From assembly GCA_016793095.1 (NCBI GenBank), contig JAEUJQ010000083.1, forward strand, positions 1 to 64,000: 64,000 bases of DNA. The letters run 5' to 3'. The DNA comes from Myxococcaceae bacterium (GTDB lineage Bacteria; Myxococcota; Myxococcia; Myxococcales; Myxococcaceae). A program made the position numbers and the translations under genes. Shown in pieces: positions 36,233-46,146 of this stretch; position 1 is the stretch's first letter, and the number at the start of each line of letters is the position of its first letter. The notes below the pieces were generated by a model. The model ran no database searches. It saw only the letters and a program-made list of their open reading frames with translations, and was not told the DNA's origin.

Positions 36233-36781
36233 ATGAAGGGCTACCTCTGGGCCCCCAGCGCGGCCACGCAGGCGAAGAGCGAGGGCGCGAGCTGGGAGTC
36301 GCTGGCCATCGACGCCGTCGGCAACGTGATCGAGTTCTGGGGCTTCAAGCGCAACCAGGGCCGGGTGTGGGCGCTCCTGTACCTGCGCGACGCGGCGATG
36401 ACGGCGGCTGAGCTCGAGCGAGAGCTCGCGCTGTCGAAGGGCGGCGTGTCGATGCTGATCCGCGATCTCGAGCGCTGGGGCGTGGTGCTGCGCGTTCGTC
36501 AGCCCAACGACGCCTCGTGGCACTACCGCGCCGAGACGGATCTCATGCAGATGGCGCGGCGGGTGATCGAGGAGCGTGAGTTCTCGTTCATCGCCCGCGT
36601 CCGGGCCGATCTCGCCGAGGCGCGCCGGCTGGCCGAGGCCGATCCAGCGACGCCGAAGCCGAAGATCGACCGCATCCGCAAGATGGAGGCGGTCGCCGAG
36701 GCCACCGAGAAGGCGCTGTCGGTGTTCCTCAAGACGTCGCGCTTCGACGTGGGCGCGATGTTCGATCGCTTCCGCTCCTGA
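36233..36781 (+). CDS. GbsR/MarR-family transcriptional regulator
   Basis: A 182-residue winged-helix regulator with GGAGG upstream of the ATG. Residues about 25-105 contain the HTH (GRVWALLYLRDAAMTAAELER, LALSKGGVSMLIRDLERWGVV) and wing (RVRQPNDASWHYRAE). The C-terminal half is helical and ends in a Ser after FDVGAMFDRFR. The layout fits the GbsR type. It lies in one transcript with polyprenyl synthetase, so it may control isoprenoid or envelope genes, including itself through the palindrome at 35201 (inference). Confidence 0.85.
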   Translation: MKGYLWAPSAATQAKSEGASWESLAIDAVGNVIEFWGFKRNQGRVWALLYLRDAAMTAAELERELALSKGGVSMLIRDLERWGVVLRVRQPNDASWHYRAETDLMQMARRVIEEREFSFIARVRADLAEARRLAEADPATPKPKIDRIRKMEAVAEATEKALSVFLKTSRFDVGAMFDRFRS

Positions 36782-36817
36782 CTTGCGCTTCGCCGCGCTC
36801 GTGGGCATCAAGGCGCC

Positions 36818-37336
36818 ATGGACTCCCACCACGATCAGGTGATGAAGGCCCGCGCGACGGCAGGGCAGGGCACGAAGCGGTACTTCGCCTACTCGACGAT
36901 CCTCGACCGGGCGGCGTTCCTCGAGTGGCGAGATCAGCACGGCTACCAGTTCTTCGAGCTGCCTCAGGGCCAGCTCGGCGAGGCGCCCGATCTGTCGCTC
37001 GTCTACGACTTCCCTTCGCGCTGGTGGGGTGGGCGCGTCGCCGGGCTCGCCGACGCGGTGGGGTCGCGCGTGTGCGGGGTGGTGTTCGAGATCGCCGAGA
37101 GGGACTGGCCGATCATTCAGCACAAAGAAGGCGCCGTGACGGGCATGTGCGTCGAGCGGCCGGTGAAGGTGAAGCTCACCACCGGCGAGCTCGTCGACGC
37201 GATCGCCTTCACCACCAACCCGGCGCGGCGCAGCGTGGACGGCCCGGTGAGCGAGCGCTTCGTCGAGGCGCTGACGCGTGGCGCGCGCTCGGCTGGCCTG
37301 TCGGAGGCGTGGGTCGACTCGCTGAAGGGCGCCTGA
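36818..37336 (+). CDS. Gamma-glutamylcyclotransferase-like protein
   Basis: A 172-residue protein of the GGCT fold. The phosphate/substrate loop usually reads YGS; here it is KRYFAYSTIL. A candidate catalytic Glu lies in QHKEGAVTGMCVE (near residue 106), with VCGVVFEI before it, as in family members. GGCT enzymes cleave gamma-glutamyl amines or glutathione-related substrates to 5-oxoproline. The start at ATG 36818 has AAGG upstream. The gap from the regulator is 36 bases and the 3' end is ten bases from the convergent DUF1571 gene. Confidence 0.75.
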   Translation: MDSHHDQVMKARATAGQGTKRYFAYSTILDRAAFLEWRDQHGYQFFELPQGQLGEAPDLSLVYDFPSRWWGGRVAGLADAVGSRVCGVVFEIAERDWPIIQHKEGAVTGMCVERPVKVKLTTGELVDAIAFTTNPARRSVDGPVSERFVEALTRGARSAGLSEAWVDSLKGA

Positions 37337-37346
37337 GCGCCCGGGC

Positions 37347-38138
37347 TCAGAGCCGCACCTTCTCGGGGTCGAAGAACTCGGAAGGCCAGGTGTCGGGCTT
37401 GAAGTCGGAGAAGTGCCACTTCTCGAGCAGCTCGCCCTTCAGCCCGAAGCCCTCGACCTTCATCGGCACGCCCGACTGCAGATCGGTGCAGATGCGCGTC
37501 TTCGCGTAGTCGAACGGCGGGTTCGCGGGGGGAGACAGGTACGAAGCGCAGTACTCGCCCTTGTCATTCCAGCCCTCCGGCACCATCGAGAACCCGCCGA
37601 GCGGTCGCGAGCGCTCGGTGTCGCGGATCAGCCGACCGATGAGGGAGCCGATGCCCGCTTCCCGGATGGTGTGGTTCGAGTCGGACTTCGCGAACGAGCT
37701 GTCGACGTTGAGCCAGATCGCCCCCGCGACCGACAGGAAGCCTGCCTCACGGACCCGGAGCTCGGTCGCGCGCACCGTCGGGTTGAACATGACGCGACGT
37801 CCGGTGCCCGGGCCCTTCACGTAGTGCAGTCGCACCGCGAACGGCGTCTCGCGCACGAAGACGTCCACCACCTGCTCGGGCAGCAGGTCGCCGCGGACGC
37901 GCTCCTGCTTCGTCATGCGGTACGAGTACGTGTTGACGCCGAGGATGATGCGCTGCCCCATCGCGAGCAGCTTCGCCTGGGGCGTCTCCTTCATGATGCG
38001 CTCGAGCTCGTCGCGGCTGGTGCTCTTCACCGCCGCTCGGCGCTCAGCCTCGGAGAGCGCGGTGAAGTCGAGGAGGGGGTCTGCTCCCGACGAGACGCGA
38101 CCCAGCCCACACACGAACAGCACCACCCACCGACTCAT
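37347..38138 (-). CDS. DUF1571-family exported protein
   Basis: A 263-residue protein read from ATG 38138, which gives the signal peptide MSRWVVLFVCGLGRVSSG. The segment MGQRIILGVNTYSYRMTKQE and the following RVRGDLLPEQVVDVFVRETP match the DUF1571 family, a LolA/outer-membrane-lipoprotein-sorting-like beta fold of unknown role. Late motifs NDKGEYCASYLSPPAN and CTDLQSGVPMKVEGF fit too. It may bind a lipid or lipoprotein in the periplasm (by analogy only). It is separated by about 30 bases from the ScdA-like gene upstream on the same strand. Confidence 0.72.
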   Translation of the reverse strand: MSRWVVLFVCGLGRVSSGADPLLDFTALSEAERRAAVKSTSRDELERIMKETPQAKLLAMGQRIILGVNTYSYRMTKQERVRGDLLPEQVVDVFVRETPFAVRLHYVKGPGTGRRVMFNPTVRATELRVREAGFLSVAGAIWLNVDSSFAKSDSNHTIREAGIGSLIGRLIRDTERSRPLGGFSMVPEGWNDKGEYCASYLSPPANPPFDYAKTRICTDLQSGVPMKVEGFGLKGELLEKWHFSDFKPDTWPSEFFDPEKVRL

Positions 38139-38167
38139 GCCCCCATCATGCCTCAAAGCCCATCGGA

Positions 38168-38893
38168 TCAGGTGGAGGCAGCGCGCGCGCGGTGCGCGGC
38201 GGCGATCTTCGGGAACAGCACGAAGTTCTCGAGGTGCACGTGCTCGAGGGTGTCGGCCTCGAGCCCCTCGAGCTGGTGGAACAGGCCGCGGGTGCTCGCG
38301 CACGCCCACTCCGGAGGGGTGTAGTCGAGGGTCAGTTGTCGGAGCACCGTGAAGAGCGCCGCGGTGCGCTCGTGGTCGATCTTCGAGTCCTGCGCTTCGC
38401 GCGCAAGCTCCTCGCGAGTCAGGGTGTTCTCGAGCAGGGCGGGGAACAGGATGACCTCTTCGTGCTCGATGTGCGGCTCGAGCAGGCTGCGGAGTTCCTG
38501 GGCGAGCTCGCGGATCCGCTTGAGCGGGAAGTCGCGGCCCTCATGCACCCGCTCGACCTTCAGCGCGAGGCCGACGGCGATCGAGAGCACGTCGCGCAGG
38601 TACGAGTGGTGCCGCGCGACGATGTGGAACATGAGCGCCGCGGGTGACATGTCTCGCGGATCGGTGCGCGGGTTGTGGTTCGGTTGCTTCACCGCGCGCT
38701 CGAGGTCGTTCAGCACGACCTCCACAGGGATCCCGTTGAGCTCGCAGAGCTCCTGCAGGCTGAGGTGGCCCCGCACGCTGAAGTCGATGTGGTGCTGACG
38801 GAGGACCTGCGGGATGGCGGAGTGCTCCAGCACGAGGTCGGCCACCGGCTCAGACGGGTGGAACACCGGGCCGACGTCGAGGTTGTTCGTCAT
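38168..38893 (-). CDS. ScdA/YtfE-like di-iron (hemerythrin) repair protein
   Basis: A 241-residue protein. The ATG at 38893 is preferred to a GTG at 38899 because GGGAG sits five bases before it. Residues about 15-70 match the ScdA N-terminal domain (PVADLVLEHSAIPQVLRQHH, LQELCELNGIPVEVVLNDL). The C-terminal hemerythrin domain has all ligands: HIVARHHSYL, HIEHEEVILFPAL, KIDHERT and HVHLENFVLFP. YtfE/ScdA repairs iron-sulfur clusters damaged by nitric oxide or oxidants. Here the usual Cys-Cys of the N-terminal domain is replaced (IDFSVRGHLSL), which may alter function. Confidence 0.85.
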   Translation of the reverse strand: MTNNLDVGPVFHPSEPVADLVLEHSAIPQVLRQHHIDFSVRGHLSLQELCELNGIPVEVVLNDLERAVKQPNHNPRTDPRDMSPAALMFHIVARHHSYLRDVLSIAVGLALKVERVHEGRDFPLKRIRELAQELRSLLEPHIEHEEVILFPALLENTLTREELAREAQDSKIDHERTAALFTVLRQLTLDYTPPEWACASTRGLFHQLEGLEADTLEHVHLENFVLFPKIAAAHRARAAST

Positions 38894-38908
38894 TCGCACT
38901 CCCTGGGG

Positions 38909-38970
38909 TGAGAGAAGAGTCTCTCATGACCCGCCACGCAGAGCATTGAGGTGGATCAGTGCGCCGTCAA
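38909..38970 (-). promoter_or_regulatory. Promoter and operator candidate for the ScdA-like gene
   Basis: Reading leftward, TTGACG (38965-38970) and AATGCT (38942-38947) are 17 bases apart. Downstream, TGAGAGA AGAG TCTCTCA (38909-38926) is a perfect palindrome placed about eight bases past the predicted transcription start. It does not match the usual FNR or NsrR sites. Confidence 0.45.
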
Positions 38971-38991
38971 CCCCCTGTTTTTCGACAGGTG

Positions 38992-40083
38992 TCAGGCGAT
39001 CACTTCTTCTGACTCGGGCTTTTTTCCATGCCAGCGGCGCAGGGAGACCCGGGCTGGGCCTGCGCCCCACTCGATGAAGGCATAGTGCAGCTCGAGGCGC
39101 TGGCCGAGGCGCCCCAGGCCGAGATCGACCATGGGGATCCAGGTGCCGGTGTTCACGTAGACGCGGCCGTTCGCGAAGGTGCGGAGCATGGGCACGTGGG
39201 TGTGGCCCATCACCACGGCCTGCACCGACGGGTCCTGCTTCATCGCGCGCTCGGCGTAGCGATCGAGGTGCTCGAAGAAGCCGACGTCCTGGCGGAGGAA
39301 CTTCGTCAGCTTCTCGAAGGGGCGCTTCTTCCACCAGGCGGGGTTGAAGCGCGCGCGCACGAGGGCGGCGGCGCTGATGCCCACCATGCGCGTGGTGAAG
39401 CCGGTGTCGAAGAGCATGCCGCCCACGAAGAGCGGCCAGAACGGGTGCACCTTGTCGAGGTACGGGCGCTCGCGCACGAGCTCGTTGACGACGTGGAGAA
39501 TGAAGAGCGAGCCCCACGGCAGGTTGAGGATGGGCTCGCGGCCCGGGCGGGGCAGGGTGAGGCGCTGCCAGTCCATCGCGTGAATCGCCTCGAACTGGTG
39601 GCCGTGGTGGAACTGCACGCCGTCGAGCGTGAAGTGGGACGCCTTCGTGGCGAAGTGGACGCGCGGGTGCTCGTCCTGGCCGGTGATGGCGCGGCAGAAG
39701 AGGCGCTGCACCCCGGGGAAGTGCAGCTCCATGTCGTGGTTGCCCGGCTGGTAGGTGAGCTCGTTCTTCGGGCTCTCGAGGAAGCGCGAGAGCGCGGCGA
39801 GCACGTCGGGGTGGCCCTTGAGGCAGCGGTACAGCTTGATCTTCGCGAGGCGCTCGGAGATCGCGTCAGGGAAGTGGCCCAGCACGGGCACCTTCAGCAG
39901 ATCGAAGATGTCGCCGTTGAGCACGAGGTGCACGGCCTCGTCGCCGAAGTTGCCGGTCGAGTAGCGCCGCAGGAGCTGCTCGAGGCGATCGTCTTCCTTG
40001 AAGTCGTCGTAGATGTTGATGCGGCCGCGCTTGTGCCCGGTGCCCAGGTGGAGATCGGACAGGACGAGCCCGAAGCGCCGCAT
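38992..40083 (-). CDS. Calcineurin-like metallophosphoesterase
   Basis: A 363-residue enzyme. The metal-binding motifs are in order: VLSDLHLG (residue 7), LNGDIFD (near 54), GNHDME (near 114), HHGHQFE (near 159) and GHTHVP (near 291), so the two-metal site is complete. The size and the insert resemble bacterial UDP-2,3-diacylglucosamine hydrolase-like (LpxH-like) and related phosphoesterases, but the family has many substrates. No signal peptide is seen. The 3' end lies about 100 bases upstream of the ScdA-like gene on the same strand, and a TA pair is divergent. Confidence 0.85.
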   Translation of the reverse strand: MRRFGLVLSDLHLGTGHKRGRINIYDDFKEDDRLEQLLRRYSTGNFGDEAVHLVLNGDIFDLLKVPVLGHFPDAISERLAKIKLYRCLKGHPDVLAALSRFLESPKNELTYQPGNHDMELHFPGVQRLFCRAITGQDEHPRVHFATKASHFTLDGVQFHHGHQFEAIHAMDWQRLTLPRPGREPILNLPWGSLFILHVVNELVRERPYLDKVHPFWPLFVGGMLFDTGFTTRMVGISAAALVRARFNPAWWKKRPFEKLTKFLRQDVGFFEHLDRYAERAMKQDPSVQAVVMGHTHVPMLRTFANGRVYVNTGTWIPMVDLGLGRLGQRLELHYAFIEWGAGPARVSLRRWHGKKPESEEVIA

Positions 40084-40147
40084 GAACGGAGTCTAGCGTG
40101 TGGGCCGGAACACGCGAGAAGCGCGGCACCGGCCCGTTGCTGATGGA

Positions 40148-40169
40148 CCGGATTCTGGGCAGAATCCGG
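40148..40169. promoter_or_regulatory. Operator of the toxin-antitoxin operon
   Basis: A perfect inverted repeat, CCGGATTCT GGGC AGAATCCGG, lies just before the antitoxin start codons (40173 or 40188). This is the expected place for autorepression by a Phd/YefM-type antitoxin. Confidence 0.65.
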
Positions 40170-40187
40170 ACCATGCGGTTTCCAAAC

Positions 40188-40462
40188 ATGAGCGACGACA
40201 TCCTGCCGATTCACGAGTTCAAGGCGAAGGCGTCTGCCATTCTCGGCCGTGTTCGGAAGACGGGGCGGCCCGTGGTGGTGACCCAGAACGGCCGTGCCTC
40301 GGCAGTCGTCATCTCCACGAGAGACTTTGATCGCCTTCGCCGGACCCTCGCTGTCAACCTCGAGGTCGAGGCGGCGCTGGCAGAGGTCGAGGCCGGCCGG
40401 GTCGTCGATGACGCGGACTTCGACGAGGCGCTCGCGAAGGCGCGCCAGAGGCGTCGCGGCCG

Positions 40463-40466
<4 letters not shown>
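40188..40466 (+). CDS. Type II antitoxin, Phd/YefM family
   Basis: A 92-residue antitoxin from ATG 40188; ATG 40173 would add five residues and leave almost no leader after the palindrome. The N-terminal DNA-binding part reads LPIHEFKAKASAILGRVRKT, GRPVVVTQNGRASAVVIST, the classic Phd/YefM pattern. The Arg-rich tail would cover the toxin. The stop overlaps the toxin start (ATGA), so the pair is coupled. Confidence 0.88.
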
Positions 40467-42865
<2,399 letters not shown>

Positions 42866-42870
42866 GTCGC

Positions 42871-43059
42871 GCTGGGTCGTCTGCGCGCTCGCCCTGGCTC
42901 GACGGGCAACTGCCGCCCGCGAGCCGCTCGCCAGCTGGGTCGTCTGCGCGCTCGCCCTGGCTCGCCGGGCAACGGCCGCCCGCGAGCCGCTCGCCAGCTT
43001 GGTCGTCTGCGCGCTCGCCCTGGCTCGACGGGCAACGGCCGCCCGCGAGCCGCTCGCCA
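42871..43059. repeat. Three tandem 63-bp hairpin repeats between converging genes
   Basis: Units begin at 42871, 42934 and 42997, each 63 bases, differing at few positions. Each unit holds a hairpin: GGCTCG pairs with CGAGCC and CGGGC with GCCCG, with a one-base bulge and a seven-base loop (42896-42925, 42959-42988, 43022-43051). A second short palindrome, GCGAG CCG CTCGC, follows. A fourth partial start is at 43060. The block sits between the stops of surE and the korB-like gene. Confidence 0.9.
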
Positions 43060-43070
43060 GCGCTGGGGGT

Positions 43071-44513
43071 TCAGCCCGCCAGCTCGCGCACGGCCTTCAC
43101 GCCCTCGCGGAACGCCGCCTCGTTGAGGGGAATGAGGTCGCCCTTGTGCTTGAGGCTGCGCCCGAGCTCGCCGAGGAACGAGCGCTCGTCGAGCAGCTTC
43201 GCCGCCTCCTGCAGCGCGCCGAGGGCGACGACGTTCTTCACCACCACGCTGCCCAGCCGCTGGGCGATGGTCGCGCACGGCACCGGGTAGACCTTCACGC
43301 CCTGGGCCACCGTGGGGGGCTTCGTGATCATGCTCGAGTCGTAGATCACGATGCCGCCGGGCTTCACCGACGCGGCGAACTTGTCGAGGCTCGGCGCGTT
43401 GAAGGCCACCAGCACGTGAGGGTGGGGCGCGGAGGGCGACAGCACCTCCTCCTTCGCGAGGTGCACGTCGGCGTACGAGGTGCCGCCGCGGGACTCGGGC
43501 CCGTAGCTGGGGATGTGCGTCGAGTCGAAGCCCTCGCTGATGGCGGTCCGGGTGAGGAGCATCGCCACCGTCTGCGCGCCGTCTCCGCCGGAGCCCGCCA
43601 GCTTCACCGAGACGTCGATCGGGTCGAGGTGCGCCGGGAACTTCGTGCAGAAGCGCTGCACCGGCTCGCGCTGCGCCTCGATCACCTCGAGCACCTTCTC
43701 GGGGTCGAAGCTGGGCTGGCCGGGGTCGAACCAGGGCTCGCTCGTCTCGTCCTTCACGACGCCGAGCGGGTAGACCTTCGCCAGCACGTCGCGCACGTGC
43801 TCTTCGGACTGCTGCGGCGAGAGGCCCCAGTGCGTCGGGCACTCGGCGAGGATCTCGACGAACGAGAACCCGCGCCCCTCGACCTGCAGCTGCAGCGCCT
43901 TCTTGATGGCGGTCTTCGCCCGCTTGCGCTCCTTCTGGCTGAACAGCGCGCACCGCTCGACGTAGGTGGCGCCGTCGAGGCGCGCGATCACCTCGGCCAC
44001 GTGCATCGGCGGGCCCTGCATGCGGTTGCGGCCTTCGGGCGTGGTGGTGGACCACTGGCCCATGAGCGTCGTCGGGGCCATCTGCCCGCCCGTCATGCCG
44101 TAGATCGCGTTGTTGATGAACACGACGCTGATGGGAATGCCCAGCTGCGCCGAGTGCATGATCTCGGCGAGGCCGATCGACGCGAGATCGCCGTCTCCCT
44201 GGTAGCTGACGACGATGGACTTCGGGTTGGCGAACTTGTGGCCGAGCGCGACGGCCGGCGCGCGCCCGTGGGCCGCCTGCGTGTTGCCGGTGTCGAAGTA
44301 GTAGAAGAGGAACACCGCGCAGCCGACGGGCGACACCATGATGGTGCGGTCCTCGACGCCGAGCTCGACGAGCGCCTCCGCGACGTACTTGTGCGCCAGC
44401 CCGTGGCCGCAGCCGGGGCAGTAGTGGGTGGTGGCGCCCTTGAGGCCCTTGCCGTGCGCGTGCCGATCGAAGTGCTCGAAGAAGGCCGAGCCCTGCCGTG
44501 CCGGGGTGCTCAT
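43071..44513 (-). CDS. korB: 2-oxoacid:ferredoxin oxidoreductase, fused beta and gamma subunits
   Basis: A 480-residue protein starting at ATG 44513, overlapping the stop of the alpha gene (ATGA). Residues 1-285 form the thiamine-diphosphate beta subunit: HYCPGCGHGLAHK (Cys32, Cys35), GDGDLASIGLAE and NNAIYGMTGGQ. From about residue 300 the gamma subunit follows (VSVKLAGSGGDGAQTVAML, YGPESRGGTSYADVHLA). It oxidises a 2-oxoacid to an acyl-CoA with reduction of ferredoxin; the 2-oxoglutarate type is likely but not proven. In many bacteria these domains are separate genes. The gene ends 12 bases before the 63-bp repeats. Confidence 0.88.
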   Translation of the reverse strand: MSTPARQGSAFFEHFDRHAHGKGLKGATTHYCPGCGHGLAHKYVAEALVELGVEDRTIMVSPVGCAVFLFYYFDTGNTQAAHGRAPAVALGHKFANPKSIVVSYQGDGDLASIGLAEIMHSAQLGIPISVVFINNAIYGMTGGQMAPTTLMGQWSTTTPEGRNRMQGPPMHVAEVIARLDGATYVERCALFSQKERKRAKTAIKKALQLQVEGRGFSFVEILAECPTHWGLSPQQSEEHVRDVLAKVYPLGVVKDETSEPWFDPGQPSFDPEKVLEVIEAQREPVQRFCTKFPAHLDPIDVSVKLAGSGGDGAQTVAMLLTRTAISEGFDSTHIPSYGPESRGGTSYADVHLAKEEVLSPSAPHPHVLVAFNAPSLDKFAASVKPGGIVIYDSSMITKPPTVAQGVKVYPVPCATIAQRLGSVVVKNVVALGALQEAAKLLDERSFLGELGRSLKHKGDLIPLNEAAFREGVKAVRELAG

Positions 44514-45886
44514 TGCGTCACCTCCGTGACGTTGCGGACGACGTCGTAGATCTCCTGATCGGTCGGCAGGATGCCGCCCTGGTGCCGCAGGTGGTGGAGC
44601 TCCACGTCCCACTCCTTCGCGTGGTGCAGCGCGAGCCGCAGCTCGTCCTCGAGCTGTCCGTTGCTCGCCTCGACGACGACGATGCGCTTCGCCGTCTTCA
44701 GCAGGGGCCTGAGCGCGTCGATGGGGAAGGGCCAGAGGCTGATCGGCTGGAAGAGGCCCGCGGGCCGGCCTTCACGGCGCAGTCGCTCCACCGCCGCCTT
44801 GGCCATGCGCGCCGGGGTGTTGCAGGCGAGCACGAGGGTGCGCGCGCCGTCGAGCCGGTACCCGGTGGAGCGCTGCTCGGCCTTCTGCATCTCGACGTAC
44901 TTCGCCGAGAGCAGCTCGTTGTGTTTCTCGAGGTCGACCCAGTCCTGGAAGATGCTCGAGTTGAGGTTGCCGCGGTGGGCGGCGTCGCCCCAGACGGCCC
45001 AGTCCGGCAGGCCGGGATCGATGAGGTGATCGGGCAGCGTGACGCGGCCGGTGATCTGCCCGAGGTAGCCGTCGGCGGCGATGATCACCGGGTTGCGGTA
45101 CTTGAAGGAGAGCGCGAAGGCCTCGAAGGTGAGATCGAGCATCTCCTGCGGAGACGTCGGCGCGAGGACGATCGCGTGCGTGTTGCCGTGGCCGAGGCCG
45201 CGGCACATGAGCTTGATGTCGCTCTGCTCGGGGCCGATGTAGCCGAGGCCGGGGCCGGGCCGCATGACGTTGACGAAGACGGACGGCAGCTGGGTGCCGA
45301 TGAGGTAGCTGATGCCCTCGAGCATGAGGCTGAAGCCCGGCGAGCTGGTGAAGGTCATCGTCGGCAGGCCGGCGCCGCCGGTGCCGTACATGTGGTTGAC
45401 GGTGGCGACCTCGCTGCAGGCCTGCAGGAAGACGCCGTGCAGCTTCGGGAGCAGCTTCGCCATCAGCTCCGCGCCCTCGGTGGACGGGGTGATGGGGTAG
45501 CCGTACACGTGCCGGCAGCCGGCGAGGATGGCGCCGATGGCGGCGGCGTAGTTGCCCTTGAGCACCATCGGCTCGACCTTCGGCAGGGCGAGCTCCTTGC
45601 GGGGAATGGTGGCGGGCGCCGGGCGGCGCGGCTGTTCGCCGTAGAGGTGCTCCGGGTGCTCGAGCTCGTACAGCTCGGTGCCGAGGCCGTACGGCTCCGG
45701 GCAGGCCGAGATGCAGAGCGTGCAGTTGTTACAGATGCCCCGGTCGATGTGCACCGGCATCAGGCCCGAGGTCTGGTTGATCTCGGTGCCCAGGGTGATG
45801 GCGTGCTTCGGGCAGGCTTCGATGCATCGGCCGCAGCCCTTGCAGAGGGGCTCGGTGACGACGACCTCGGGTCGTGGTGTGGCCAT
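44510..45886 (-). CDS. korA: 2-oxoacid:ferredoxin oxidoreductase alpha subunit fused to a ferredoxin
   Basis: A 458-residue protein with AAGGA before the ATG. The N-terminal 65 residues hold two [4Fe-4S] motifs, CKGCGRCIEACP (Cys15, 18, 21, 25) and CNNCTLCISACP (Cys52, 55, 58, 62), the delta-subunit ferredoxin fused to the alpha subunit. The alpha part begins near residue 105: GNYAAAIGAILAGCRHVYGYPITPSTEG, SEVATVNHMYGTGGAG, then IVVVEASNGQLEDELR. Alpha and beta-gamma make a two-gene complex that couples carbon oxidation to ferredoxin. Regulation is not visible. Confidence 0.88.
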   Translation of the reverse strand: MATPRPEVVVTEPLCKGCGRCIEACPKHAITLGTEINQTSGLMPVHIDRGICNNCTLCISACPEPYGLGTELYELEHPEHLYGEQPRRPAPATIPRKELALPKVEPMVLKGNYAAAIGAILAGCRHVYGYPITPSTEGAELMAKLLPKLHGVFLQACSEVATVNHMYGTGGAGLPTMTFTSSPGFSLMLEGISYLIGTQLPSVFVNVMRPGPGLGYIGPEQSDIKLMCRGLGHGNTHAIVLAPTSPQEMLDLTFEAFALSFKYRNPVIIAADGYLGQITGRVTLPDHLIDPGLPDWAVWGDAAHRGNLNSSIFQDWVDLEKHNELLSAKYVEMQKAEQRSTGYRLDGARTLVLACNTPARMAKAAVERLRREGRPAGLFQPISLWPFPIDALRPLLKTAKRIVVVEASNGQLEDELRLALHHAKEWDVELHHLRHQGGILPTDQEIYDVVRNVTEVTQ

Positions 45887-46055
45887 GGCGCGTCCTTTCC
45901 AGGCGCGCGGACGATACCGAACGGCCCGAGACGCACGAGGGGAGGGGATGGCGGTGCAGCGCCGTGGCTTCTCGGAGCCTGAAGCCGGCCTCGCTCAGGA
46001 GGCCGAGCGCTTGATCTCGAACAGGCCGTGCGGCCGTTTCGCACGCATCATCTCG

Positions 46056-46105
46056 AGCCCGACCGGCCCCAGCGCGGGTGCGTCAGCGCGTCCGCCGGTC
46101 GGGCT
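46056..46105. repeat. 12-bp inverted repeat at the edge of an accessory patch
   Basis: AGCCCGACCGGC (46056-46067) and GCCGGTCGGGCT (46094-46105) are perfect reverse complements separated by 26 bases. A smaller hairpin with seven-base arms lies at 45986-46005. Together with the 260-base interval after korA they could be a terminator region or the mark of an insertion. No gene is supported in 45887-46146. Confidence 0.55.
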
Positions 46106-46146
46106 GAGGCGTTGAATCGCTGCCTCAGAATGTCTACGCTGTCGTC

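Noticed and set aside
42871-43059. CRISPR array at the 63-bp repeats
   Set aside because: Units follow one another without unique spacers and no cas genes are present.
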